Shown here: one piece after another, positions 44,114 through 53,200 of the stretch
Numbering within the stretch: position 1 is the first letter of the stretch
How the letters are laid out: each line of letters starts with the position of its first letter
DNA from: Herbidospora cretacea
GTDB taxonomy: Bacteria; Actinomycetota; Actinomycetes; Streptosporangiales; Streptosporangiaceae
NCBI RefSeq assembly: GCF_001570605.1
Contig: NZ_BBXG01000024.1
Coordinates: 1-64,000 of the forward strand
Direction: 5' to 3'
Length of the DNA stretch: 64,000 bases
Made by a program: the position numbers and the translations under genes
Notes under the pieces: model-generated
Told to the model about the DNA's origin: nothing
Database searches by the model: none
Seen by the model: the letters and a program-made list of their open reading frames with translations, nothing else

Positions 44114-44734
44114 GTGCGTCTTACCGGTATGTGGCGTCGCCTCCTCCTCGCGCTCGCGATCGTGGCGGGCACGGTCGTGCTCCACCCGGACCCGGCCCAG
44201 GCGTGCAGTTGCGCCCCGCTGACCACCGGCCAGCGGATGGGTTCCTCGGCCGTGGTGTTCACCGGCACGGTCACCCGGCTCGACGCCCCGGTCGAGCTCT
44301 TCTCCCCGGATTTCCCGAACGTCTTCACGTTCCATGTGGACCACGCGTACAAGGGCGCGCCGACCGCCGCACTGGAGGTGACCTCGCACACCCAGGGACC
44401 CGCCTGCGGCATGCGGTTCGAGCCCGGCTCCCGCTGGCTGATCTTCGCCCGGTCCGAGGACGGCAGCCTGGAGACCGGGCTGTGCAGCGGGAACGTGCCG
44501 ATCGCCAAGGGCGGGAAGCCGCTCACCGCGGGCGACCTGCCCGCCGGAAAGGACGCCGCGCTGATCGCGGCGCTCGGCCCGGCCCGGCAGGTCGCGGTGA
44601 GCCCGCCCGAGCCGGCCGTAGTGTCGCGGCGGCTCCCCCCGGGCCTGCTTCTCGGGGTGGCCGGGGTGGTGGGCCTGATCGCGCTGGTCAGCTGGGGAAC
44701 ATACCGCCGGTCACGTTCACGAACGACGCGGTGA
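44114..44734 (+). CDS. Secreted, C-terminally anchored TIMP/NTR-like protein
   Basis: 206 residues: an N-terminal signal peptide (MWRRLLLALAIVAGTVVLHP, cleavage at AQA), then a mature domain beginning CSCAPLT. This is the N-terminal Cys-x-Cys hallmark of TIMP/netrin (OB-fold) modules, with family-like VVFTGTVTRLD, FHVDHAYKG, CGMRFEPGSRWLIFA and LCSGN. A C-terminal helix ([19 protein letters not shown]) with a basic tail anchors it. Whether bacterial members inhibit metalloproteases is not established. GTG 44114 and ATG 44129 are both possible starts. It overlaps the converging SDR gene by 47 nt. Confidence 0.78.
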   Translation: MRLTGMWRRLLLALAIVAGTVVLHPDPAQACSCAPLTTGQRMGSSAVVFTGTVTRLDAPVELFSPDFPNVFTFHVDHAYKGAPTAALEVTSHTQGPACGMRFEPGSRWLIFARSEDGSLETGLCSGNVPIAKGGKPLTAGDLPAGKDAALIAALGPARQVAVSPPEPAVVSRRLPPGLLLGVAGVVGLIALVSWGTYRRSRSRTTR

Positions 44735-45482
44735 TCCCGGCCGCCTGGTCGGAGGCGAGGAACGCGATCGTCGAGGCGACCTCGGCCAGCTTCGGCGACC
44801 GCTTCAGCATCCGCATCTGGGCCATCCCCGCCAGCAGGCCCTCCAGGCCCGCCTCGTCGACGACCATGTCGGGGTTGACGGCGGCCAGCTTCTCGGGGGT
44901 GAACGTCTCGGGGATGCCGGCCACCCAGATCCCCAGCACCCGCACCCCGTCGCCGCCGATCTCGAAGGCCAGGTTGCGGACGAAGGTGTCGATCGCGGCG
45001 TCGGCCGGGCCGGTGCCGCCCATCATCGGGCTGTTCACGCCGGAGCCGCTGCCGCTGTCGAGGGTGAGGATCACGCCGCGCCCGCGGCCTGTCATGTGGC
45101 GGGCGGCGGCCCGCGCGGTGATGAACGTCGTGCGCAGCCCGTTCTCCACCGGCTTGAGCAGGTCGTCGACGGACATGTCGATGAGCGGCGTGCCCTGGAC
45201 GTCGCCGCGCGGCACCAGGTTGAGCGAGACGTCGATGCCGCCCCGCGCGGCCACCTCGGCGGCGTGGGCGTCGACGGCCGCCTCGTCGAACGCGTCGACC
45301 ACCGCGACCTCGGCCCGGTCGCCGGTGGTCTTGGCTCTGATGGTCTCGGCCAGGGCGTCGAGCGGCTCGCGGGTGCGGCCGGTGAGGAACACCCGGGCGC
45401 CCTGGCGGGCGAACTCCTCGGCCACCGCCGAACCGATCATGCCGCCGGCGCCGTAGATGATCGCGTTCTTGTCCTGGAGCAT
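44688..45482 (-). CDS. Short-chain dehydrogenase/reductase-like protein lacking the Tyr-x3-Lys motif
   Basis: 264 residues with an SDR Rossmann fold: the nucleotide motif [20 protein letters not shown], an arginine suited to NADPH (TGRTREPL), and the C-terminal [18 protein letters not shown]. At the active site, the stretch aligned to YSASKAAVEAF reads [11 protein letters not shown], so both catalytic Tyr and Lys are missing. Classical SDR catalysis is therefore unlikely; it may use another chemistry or only bind. ATG 45482 follows AAGGAGAAGG. It stands alone, convergent with the TIMP-like gene. Confidence 0.85.
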   Translation of the reverse strand: MLQDKNAIIYGAGGMIGSAVAEEFARQGARVFLTGRTREPLDALAETIRAKTTGDRAEVAVVDAFDEAAVDAHAAEVAARGGIDVSLNLVPRGDVQGTPLIDMSVDDLLKPVENGLRTTFITARAAARHMTGRGRGVILTLDSGSGSGVNSPMMGGTGPADAAIDTFVRNLAFEIGGDGVRVLGIWVAGIPETFTPEKLAAVNPDMVVDEAGLEGLLAGMAQMRMLKRSPKLAEVASTIAFLASDQAAGITASFVNVTGGMFPS

Positions 45483-45563
45483 GTCCTTCTCCTTGTCAGT
45501 TAGGCCTTTCACTGACGCGTCGCCCGGCGGAGCGCGGATTCGACATCGGCTCGGCGGATTTCT

Positions 45564-47243
45564 CTACGAGTTCTGCGGCTCGGCGACCAGGGTGTGTCCC
45601 GGCCGGTAGAGGACGGCCGACGGCTCGTCGACCGTGATGCCGGCGACCGTGCCGGGACGCCAGAAGTTCACGGCGGTGAGGCCGCCCGCGGTGACGGCCT
45701 GGCAGTCGGGCGTGTTGGCCACGACGGCGACCCGGGCCGCCTTCGTGGTGGCCAGGTCGGCGTTGGGCAGCAGCGCGTAGAAGTAGCTCGCGCCGGCCGG
45801 GTCGGTGCCGTGGTCGAGCCAGAGCGTGGTGTACTCGCCCTGCTCCACGTGGAGGGCGCCGTCGAAGACGTAGCCGCCGTGGCCCTCCAGGTGGGCCCAG
45901 CCGTCGCCGACGGTGAGCCGGGCGCGGGTGCGGCGGTTGTCGACGATCGTCTCGACCGGGACGCCGTCGCGGCAGGTGATGCCGGCGCCGAGGCAGACCA
46001 CCATGTCGTCGAGGAAGACCCACGACTTGCGGGCCTCCAGAGTGCTCTCCAGGCCGAAGAGGTGCTGGCCGACGGTGGCGTACGTCCCGTCGGAGGCGCC
46101 GCCGACCCATCGGGCGGGCGGGCAGTTCTCGCCCCAGGCGCCGCCCGCGCCGTCGGGGAGGCGTTTGGTCGAGACGGTCGTGCCGGGCAGCCGGTAGGGG
46201 TCGACGGTGTGCCAGAAGTCGCCCGAGTAGTGGGCGCCGTGGCCCTCGCCCCACCAATAGAGCATCCCGGCGCCGGTGTGCCAGCCGCGCGGGTTCTCGC
46301 CGTTGCCGTGTTCGTAGTGGGCGACGCGGTCGGAGGCCATGCTGAGCGCGGCCACCCAGGTCGGGCGGCGGTGGACCGCGCGGGCGCTGGCCCGCATGAG
46401 CCGGTGGCCGACCGGCTGGGGGCGGGCCGGGACGCCGAGGAGGTCGATCGCGTCGGCGAAGGCCTGGCCCCTTCTCCGGTCGCCGTCCGGCCTGCGGGAG
46501 ATGGCCCGCCCGCTGACCAGGTCCATCATCCGGCCCTCGTGGAGGAAGGGCAGGAAGGAGTGTCCGACGCTGTCGACGACGTTCTGGAGGGCGGGGTCGG
46601 TGATCTCCCAGGGGGTGTTCCGCACCGTCGCGCGGATCGCGCCGATGCCGTGGAGCATCGAGACCCCGTAGGTGCCCTGGTAGGGGACGGTCGAATGCTG
46701 GATGAAGCTGCCGTCGCGATAGAGGCCGTCGCCCTCGGTGACGTAGCGGAAGACGGGCGAGAGCGCCTCGACGGCCCGCCCGATCTTGGCGGGGTCCCGC
46801 GACAGGATGCCGTTGAGCAGCGTGACCAGGCACAGGTCGGTGCGGTTGGCGCCCGTGCTGGTGCCCGAGTAGAACCACAGCCGCCACGGCGGGACGAAGT
46901 GGTCGACCGCCGCGATCAGGTCGTCGCTGCGGTGGCCGACGAGGATCGCGACGTCGAGCAGCCGCTTGGGCAGCCCGATCTCCCAGTTCCACCAGTTCCC
47001 GGTCTTGGCCGCCCCGGCGTGGTAGGCCACGCGGACCGCCCGGTCGACGGCCTCGCCGACCTTCCGGGCGAGCGCCGGATCGCCGGTCTGCCGGAACTCC
47101 CGCGCCATCGCGTGTTCCGGCCAGAGCACCTGGCCCCGGGACGAAACGGACACCCAGTTGCGCTCCAGCGCCCTCCAGACGTCGTTCGGCCTGCCGGACG
47201 CCGCCAGCAGAGCCCCGGCCACGAATTCCCGCCGCGAGAGCAC
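45564..47243 (-). CDS. Polysaccharide lyase family 8-like protein (hyaluronate/chondroitin/xanthan lyase type)
   Basis: 559 residues, exported: SRREFVAGALLAASG looks like a minimal Tat signal. The alpha/alpha-barrel part has TGNWWNWEIGLPKRLLD and the catalytic His/Tyr stretch DGSFIQHSTVPYQGTYG, and the beta part has GENPRGWHTGAGMLYWW. PL8 enzymes cleave uronic-acid polysaccharides by beta-elimination and are usually 700-800 residues, so this one is short. The substrate is unknown. GTG 47243 is probably leaderless: TAGGCT (47255-47250 on the minus strand) ends 6 nt before it, overlapping the promoter of the divergent hydrolase gene. Confidence 0.87.
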   Translation of the reverse strand: MLSRREFVAGALLAASGRPNDVWRALERNWVSVSSRGQVLWPEHAMAREFRQTGDPALARKVGEAVDRAVRVAYHAGAAKTGNWWNWEIGLPKRLLDVAILVGHRSDDLIAAVDHFVPPWRLWFYSGTSTGANRTDLCLVTLLNGILSRDPAKIGRAVEALSPVFRYVTEGDGLYRDGSFIQHSTVPYQGTYGVSMLHGIGAIRATVRNTPWEITDPALQNVVDSVGHSFLPFLHEGRMMDLVSGRAISRRPDGDRRRGQAFADAIDLLGVPARPQPVGHRLMRASARAVHRRPTWVAALSMASDRVAHYEHGNGENPRGWHTGAGMLYWWGEGHGAHYSGDFWHTVDPYRLPGTTVSTKRLPDGAGGAWGENCPPARWVGGASDGTYATVGQHLFGLESTLEARKSWVFLDDMVVCLGAGITCRDGVPVETIVDNRRTRARLTVGDGWAHLEGHGGYVFDGALHVEQGEYTTLWLDHGTDPAGASYFYALLPNADLATTKAARVAVVANTPDCQAVTAGGLTAVNFWRPGTVAGITVDEPSAVLYRPGHTLVAEPQNS

Positions 47244-47249
47244 GATCTC

Positions 47250-47259
47250 AGCCTAGGGT
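47250..47259. promoter_or_regulatory. Overlapping divergent -10 elements of two leaderless genes
   Basis: The 10 bp AGCCTAGGGT contain TAGGCT for the minus-strand lyase gene and TAGGGT (47254-47259) for the plus-strand hydrolase gene, sharing the central TA. Each hexamer is 6 nt from its start codon. The start codons are only 22 bp apart, so the two promoters cannot be occupied together. Confidence 0.6.
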
Positions 47260-47265
47260 AGGAAC

Positions 47266-47901
47266 ATGCGTACTTACGTTCTAATACCCGGCGGCGGCTG
47301 CGGCCCCGGTTACTGGGATCGGCTGGCGCCCCTGCTCGACGGCGAGGTCATCGCCCTCGACCTGCCCACCGCAGACGAGTCGGCCGGCCTGACCGAATAC
47401 GCCGACGTGGCCGTGAAGGCGATCGGCGACCGCGACGACGTGGTCGTGGTGGCCCACTCGCTGGGCGGCCTGACCGCTCCCCTGGTCGCCGCCCGGGTCC
47501 CGGTGCGCGAGATCGTCTTCATCACCGCGATGATCCCCAAGCCCGGCGAGAAGGGCGGCGACTGGTGGGAGCGCAGCGGCTACTCCGCGCTCGGCGTCGA
47601 CATGAGCGACGAGAACGCCACCTTCTACAACGGCGTCGACCCCGAGGGCATCGCGCTCGCCAACGCGGCCGTCCGCGACCAGTCGGGCGGCCCGATGGTC
47701 GAGCCGTGGCCGCTGGAGGCGCTGCCCGACGTCCCTATGAGGTTCCTGTTCTGCACGGAGGACCGCTTCTTCCCCCTCGACTTCATGCGCCGCATGGTCG
47801 CCGACCGCCTCCCGGGCGCGGTCACCGGCGAGGTCCCGGCCGGTCACATGCCCATGCTCAGCCACCCGAAAGAGGTGGCCGACTTCCTCAACCGGTCCTG
47901 A
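47266..47901 (+). CDS. Small alpha/beta hydrolase (salicylate-esterase/hydroxynitrile lyase-like)
   Basis: 211 residues, cytosolic. It has the nucleophile elbow AHSLGG, the acid in CTEDRFFP and His in AGHMPMLSHP. The start YVLIPGGGCGPGYWDRLAPLL and the small size resemble plant-esterase-like hydrolases common in actinomycetes. The substrate is unknown. ATG 47266 is preceded by TAGGGT ending 6 nt upstream, so it is likely leaderless. Confidence 0.9.
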   Translation: MRTYVLIPGGGCGPGYWDRLAPLLDGEVIALDLPTADESAGLTEYADVAVKAIGDRDDVVVVAHSLGGLTAPLVAARVPVREIVFITAMIPKPGEKGGDWWERSGYSALGVDMSDENATFYNGVDPEGIALANAAVRDQSGGPMVEPWPLEALPDVPMRFLFCTEDRFFPLDFMRRMVADRLPGAVTGEVPAGHMPMLSHPKEVADFLNRS

Positions 47902-47973
47902 CCGAGAACAAATGGGATCCCGACGGCAAATTCCACCTCAATCAGAGCGTGTCACCCGCCTAGGATCGCCTGT

Positions 47974-48726
47974 GTGCGTTTAACCCCATTCGTCACTGCC
48001 CTCGTCTTGCTGCTGGTCATGGGGGCGGCCCCGGCGAGCGCCTACCCGATCGACAATCGCGTCCTGTCCCACAACGCGCTCTACCGGACCGGCCAGCTCG
48101 CCTTGGCCGACTGCCCGGAACCCCCGTTACGCGACGGCGACGCGGCCTCGGCCCGCCGCTACGCGACGGCGGTGACGAACTGCCTCAACGAGGCCTGGGG
48201 TACGCACTTCCGCAGGAACGGGCTGCCGTTCGTCCCGGTCAAGATCAGCTTCCAGGCGAGGCCGAAGGCGTTCTGCGGCCGGAAGTGGGGGGACGCCGCC
48301 GGACGCTACTGCGACGGCGAGCGGCGGTTCATGCTCCTGCTCGACAAAGGCGCGCTGGCCGACTCCTCCAACCTCTACCTCTACCTGGTCATCGCCCACG
48401 AGTTCGGCCACCACCTGCAGAACCTGACGGGCATGTCGGAGGCGTACCGGACGCACCCCTACCACTCCAAGGCCGAGCTCTACCAGCAGATCCGCCGCAA
48501 CGAACTCCAGGCCGAGTGCCTGGCCGGAGTGTTCTTCGGGGCGGTGTGGCCGTCGCTGGGCCGCAGCGACGCCGACTGGCAGTATCTGCGCGAGCTCGAC
48601 GGCACCGGCCACAGCCGCACCCATGGCCGGGGCAAGAACGTGCTGAGGTGGCTCGACGGCGGCTTCGCCACCCGGAAGCCCGGGACGTGCAACACCTGGA
48701 CCGCCAGATCGGCGAAGGTCGCCTGA
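47974..48726 (+). CDS. Secreted neutral zinc metallopeptidase, paralog 1 of 3
   Basis: 250 residues: a signal peptide (VTALVLLLVMGAAPASA) and a zincin domain of the YpfJ-like zinc peptidase type. HExxH lies at His142-His146 (IAHEFGHHLQ). The downstream Glu177 in NELQAECLAG probably completes the zinc site, with Glu181 four residues on. Cysteines (DCPE, NCLN, FCGRKW, YCDG, CNTW) suggest disulfides. GTG 47974 is leaderless-like: TAGGAT (47961-47966) ends 7 nt before it. It is the first of three tandem paralogs with 1-nt and 0-nt gaps. Confidence 0.88.
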   Translation: MRLTPFVTALVLLLVMGAAPASAYPIDNRVLSHNALYRTGQLALADCPEPPLRDGDAASARRYATAVTNCLNEAWGTHFRRNGLPFVPVKISFQARPKAFCGRKWGDAAGRYCDGERRFMLLLDKGALADSSNLYLYLVIAHEFGHHLQNLTGMSEAYRTHPYHSKAELYQQIRRNELQAECLAGVFFGAVWPSLGRSDADWQYLRELDGTGHSRTHGRGKNVLRWLDGGFATRKPGTCNTWTARSAKVA

Positions 48727-48727
48727 G

Positions 48728-49471
48728 GTGTTACTCCACCTGGCGCTCGCGCTGGCGGTCGGAACCGCCCACCCCATCCTCGACCGGACGCTCGTCGACA
48801 ACCCGCTCTACCGGGCGGGCAAGATGGCCAAGGTCACCTGCCGGGAGAAGCCGATCTCCTCGATGAACCGGCCCCAGGCCAGGAAGTACGTCGAGGCGCT
48901 GAACGCCTGCCTCAACAAGGCCTGGCGGGCCCACCTGAAGAAGATCGGCCTGCCGCTGACGGACGCGGGCGTCGGCTTCATCAACAGCCGGAAGACCTAC
49001 TGCGGGTCGCGGTGGGAGGCGAGCATCGCCGGCAAGTACTGCAACCGGGAGTTCGGCTACGTCATCCTCCTCGACCGGAACCTGCTCCAGTACCCCGGCA
49101 GCCTCTTCATCTTCCACTTGGTCGGCCACGAGTACGGCCACCACATCCAGAAGACCACGGGTCTCCTCGACGCCTTCCAGGCGTATCCGAGCGGCGGCGA
49201 CCGCGAGACCGAGGAGCAGACCCGGCGATCAGAGCTCCAGGCCACGTGCCTGTCGGGCGTGTTCATGGGCAGCGCCTTCGGCTCGCTCGGCAGGCCGGCG
49301 AGCGACGTGACCGAACTGAAGGACATCATCCGCGGCAGCGGCGACGACTACTGGAAGACCCACGACCACGGCACAGGCAAGAACCAGGTGAGCTGGTTCA
49401 CCCGGGGATTCGACTCCCGCGATCCGAAGTCATGCAACACCTGGACCTCCAAGCCCGGCAAGGTGGCATAG
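48728..49471 (+). CDS. Secreted neutral zinc metallopeptidase, paralog 2 of 3
   Basis: 247 residues, collinear with its neighbours: a short signal (LLHLALALAVGTAHP), NPLYRAGKMAKVTC, then HExxH at His134 (VGHEYGHHIQ) and Glu169 in SELQATCLSG. The acid four residues after that Glu is Thr173 here, whereas both paralogs and the wider family keep Glu or Asp, so activity may differ. The start GTG is 1 nt after the previous stop. It ends directly at the ATG of paralog 3. Confidence 0.86.
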   Translation: MLLHLALALAVGTAHPILDRTLVDNPLYRAGKMAKVTCREKPISSMNRPQARKYVEALNACLNKAWRAHLKKIGLPLTDAGVGFINSRKTYCGSRWEASIAGKYCNREFGYVILLDRNLLQYPGSLFIFHLVGHEYGHHIQKTTGLLDAFQAYPSGGDRETEEQTRRSELQATCLSGVFMGSAFGSLGRPASDVTELKDIIRGSGDDYWKTHDHGTGKNQVSWFTRGFDSRDPKSCNTWTSKPGKVA

Positions 49472-50218
49472 ATGCACGCGCTCCTCGTCTCCCTCCTGCT
49501 GGTGGGCGGCACGGCCTACCCCGTCGACGACCCGGTCCTGACCGGCAACCTGCTCTACCGGGCCGGGCAGATGGCCGAGATCGACTGCCCGGAGAAACGC
49601 GTCGCCCCCGGCAACCGCGACCTGGCCAGGAAGTACGTGCGGTCGATCGTGGACTGCCTGAACACCGCCTGGGCCGACCACATGGCCAGGGTCGGGGTGC
49701 CGATGCCGCCGGCGGGCGTCGGGTTCGTCAACCGGCCCGAGGTCCGGTGTGGGGTGATGTGGCGGCAGAACATCCAGGGCCAGTACTGCCCGGCCGACCG
49801 CCGCTTCGACGTCCTGCTCGACCAGCGCCTGCTGGCCACGCCCCACGACCTGAGCACGTTCCTGCTCGCCGCCCACGAGTACGCCCACCACGTCCAGCAC
49901 ATGACCGGGATCCTGTGGGCGGAGGTCAACCTCCCGACCTCCGGCCAGGCCGAGGAGCTGGAGCGTTCCCGCCGGATCGAGCTCCAGGCGGAGTGTCTGG
50001 CCGGGGTGTTCATGGGGAGCACCTGGAAATCGCTGCGCCGGCCCGACTCCGACGTGCGGGATCTGCGCCGCATGATGGCCCTCGACGACGACGGCGCCGG
50101 GATCAACGGCAGCCACGGCTCGCCGCGCAACCGGGAGACGTGGTTCACGCGCGGGTTCGAGTCGCGGGACGCCAAGTCGTGCAACACCTTCAATGCAAGC
50201 GAACCGAGGGTGGGCTGA
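49472..50218 (+). CDS. Secreted neutral zinc metallopeptidase, paralog 3 of 3
   Basis: 248 residues: a signal (LLVSLLLVGGTAYP), NLLYRAGQMAEIDCPEKR, HExxH at His135 (AAHEYAHHVQ) and Glu170/Glu174 in IELQAECLAG. The C-terminal WFTRGFESRDAKSCNTF motif is shared with paralog 2 (WFTRGFDSRDPKSCNTW), so 2 and 3 are the closest pair. The ATG follows the previous stop with no gap. The HTH-STAND-WD40 gene starts 16 nt after its stop. Confidence 0.87.
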   Translation: MHALLVSLLLVGGTAYPVDDPVLTGNLLYRAGQMAEIDCPEKRVAPGNRDLARKYVRSIVDCLNTAWADHMARVGVPMPPAGVGFVNRPEVRCGVMWRQNIQGQYCPADRRFDVLLDQRLLATPHDLSTFLLAAHEYAHHVQHMTGILWAEVNLPTSGQAEELERSRRIELQAECLAGVFMGSTWKSLRRPDSDVRDLRRMMALDDDGAGINGSHGSPRNRETWFTRGFESRDAKSCNTFNASEPRVG

Positions 50219-50234
50219 CGCCTACGCTGAGCAC

Positions 50235-53200
50235 GTGGACACCCGGCGCGGCGAGGACGCCAGGGCGCGGCTCGCCGCGCGGCTGCGTGAACTGAAGGAA
50301 GCGACCGGCCTGACGCTCAAGCAACTGGAGATCGCCAGCTCCAGGACGCCCCGGCGGCAGCCCGGCCAGGACCCGCTCCGGGTCGCGCACAGCACGATCG
50401 GCGACATGATCAGCCTCACCGGCCGCCACGTGCCGAAACGTCCCCACTTCGAGGTCGTCGTCGACACCTGCCTCCGGCTGGTCAGGCAGAGCGGGCGGCC
50501 CCTCCCGGCGGGCCTCGACGACCTGAGCGCCTGGGACGCCGTCTATCGAGCCGCTCTGGACGAGGCCGCGGACGCGCCGCCGCCCCGTCCGGCCGCGCGA
50601 CCGCCCAGGACCCCCGAGCCGCCCTACCGGGGGCTGGAGTCGTTCCGGCCCGCCGACGCGCGCTATTTCTTCGGGCGGGACGAACTGGTCGGCACCCTCC
50701 TGGACCGCGCGGGCGACGGCGGGATCCTGGTGGTCACCGGCGCGTCGGGGTCGGGCAAGTCGTCGGTGCTGCGGGCGGGGCTGCTGCCCGCGCTGGCCCG
50801 GGGGTCCGGCCCGCCCGGCGTGATCCTCGATCCGGGGGCCGATCCGGACCGCTCCGGGCTGGCGGGCCGGGTGGTGATCGTCGACCAGTTCGAGGAGGTG
50901 TTCGCCGCCCCGGAGGAGCGGCGCCGCGACTTCATCGCGTTCCTCGGCGAGCTCGCCGACGGCGTGGCGCAAGTGGTCGTCCTGGGCCTGCGGGCCGACT
51001 TCTTCGGCCACTGCGCCGCCCACCCCGTGCTGCTCCCGGCGCTGGAACGCCCCGTGGTCGTGGCGCCGATGGACCGCCCGGCCCTGCTGGAGGTGATCGA
51101 GGCGCCCGCCCGCGTCGCCGGGCTCACCCTGCAGGACGGCCTGGCCGACCTGCTCCTCGACGACCTGCGCAGCGACCGCGACCACGCCGAGGCGGTCGGC
51201 GTGCTGCCCCTGCTGTCCCACGCCCTGCGAGAGACGTGGAACCACCGCGAGGACACCACCCTGACCCTGGCGGGCTACCGCGCCACCGGCGGCATCAGCC
51301 GCTCGCTCGCCCAGACCGCCGACGCCGTCGTCGACCACCTCGGCCCGGCCGACCGGCGGGTCGCACGGAACCTGCTGACCCGGCTGGTCCAGGTCGGGTC
51401 CGACACTCCGGACACCGCCCGGCGCATCCCCCTGTCCGGCCTGGTGGCCGAGGAGGGCGAGGGGCGGGTGCTCGACCATCTCGTCCGGGCCAGGCTGGTG
51501 ACCGTCGACGCGGAGAGCGTGCAGATCGCCCACGAGGCCCTGATCCGGGGCTGGCCGCGATTACGGATCTGGCTGGAGGAAGACCGGGCCGACCTGCTGG
51601 CCCTCCAGGAACTCACCGCCGACGCCGCCGACTGGGACCGCAACGGCCGCGACCCCGCCTACCTCTACTCGGGGACCCGCCTGGCGAACGCCCCCGCCCG
51701 CGCCGCCACCACCGTCACCGCCGAGTTCCTGGCCGCCGGCCGCCGCGCGGCGTCGGCCCGCCGCCGTCTCCGCCGCACCCTCACGACCGTGCTGGCGGCC
51801 CTGCTGGTCATCTCGCTGATCACCTCCGTGACGGCGGTCCGGTTCTTCCTCGACGCCACCGACCAGGCCGACGCGGCCCTGTCGGGCCGGCTCGCGGCGG
51901 AGTCCGTATCCGCCGCCGAGATCGATCCGGCCACCGCCCTGCGCCTGGCCGCGACGGCGTGGCATGTCGCACCGACCGAAGAGGCCCGGCTGGCCATGCT
52001 CAACGTGCTGGCGAACCCGATGAGAGCGGTGCTGACGGGACACATCTACTGGGTCCGCGCCGTGGCCTTCGCCCCGGGAGGCCGGATCATGGCCACGGCC
52101 GGCGACACCCGGATCATGCTCTGGGACACCACCACCCACGATCCGGTCGGCCAGCCCTTGCCCGGCGAGGCGAACCTCACCTCGGTCGTCTTCAGCAGTG
52201 ACGGCGGCACGCTGGCCGCAGGTGACGAGCAGGGCAAGGCCTGGCTGTGGAACGCGGCGACCGGCCAGCCGGCGGGCGAGCCGATCGTCACGGGATCGGA
52301 GAGCGTCAACTCGGTCGCGCTGACCCCCGGCGGCGAGACCCTGGCCACCGCCGGCGACGACGGCGTGGTCCGGCTGTGGAGCACCTCCACCCGCGCCGAG
52401 GTCGGCACCCTCGACCAGGGCGCCTCGGTGTCAGGGGTGGACTTCGGCGGGAACGGCCAGATCCTCGCCGCGTCGGCCGACGACGGCACCACCCGGGTGT
52501 GGGACGTGGCCCGAGGCAGCATGGTCGCCGAACTGCGCGCCGGACCGGACCGAGCCGCCACGGCGGTCGACATCAGTCCCGGCGGCGACCTGGTGGCCAC
52601 CGCCCACGCGGACGGCACCACCGGCCTCTGGAACGCCCGCACCGGCGACCTGGTCGCCGCATTCCGCGGAAACGGAGCCGCCCTCAACGCCGTCGCCTTC
52701 AGCCCGGACGGCGAACTCCTGGTGACCGGCGGAAGCGACGGAACGGCCCGCCTGTGGAACGTCGACACCCACGAGGAGGCCGGCCAGCCACTCAGCGGGC
52801 ACAACGACCAGATCTTCGGCGTCGCGTTCGGCGCCGACGGCCGCACCGTGGCCACGGCCGGGGCGGACCAGATCACCCGGGTGTGGGACGTGTCCCTGCC
52901 ACGGCAGGTCGCCCAGTCGTTCGGCGACGGCTCCGCCCCGGTCAACGACCTCGACTTCACCAGCGACGGCGGCACGCTGGCGAGCGCCGGCCAGGACGGC
53001 GGCGTCCGGCTGTGGAACGTCGCCTCTCGGAAGCTGACCGGCCCTCCCCTCGTCCTCCCCTGGGAGATCACCGGCGTCGACATCAGCCCCGACGACCGGC
53101 TCGTCGCCGCGAGCGCGGGAGAACGCCAGTACGGGGCGACCGGCTGGCTGCCCGGCGACGGCCAGGGCGTGGCGAAGATCTGGGACCTCGGCACCCGGAA

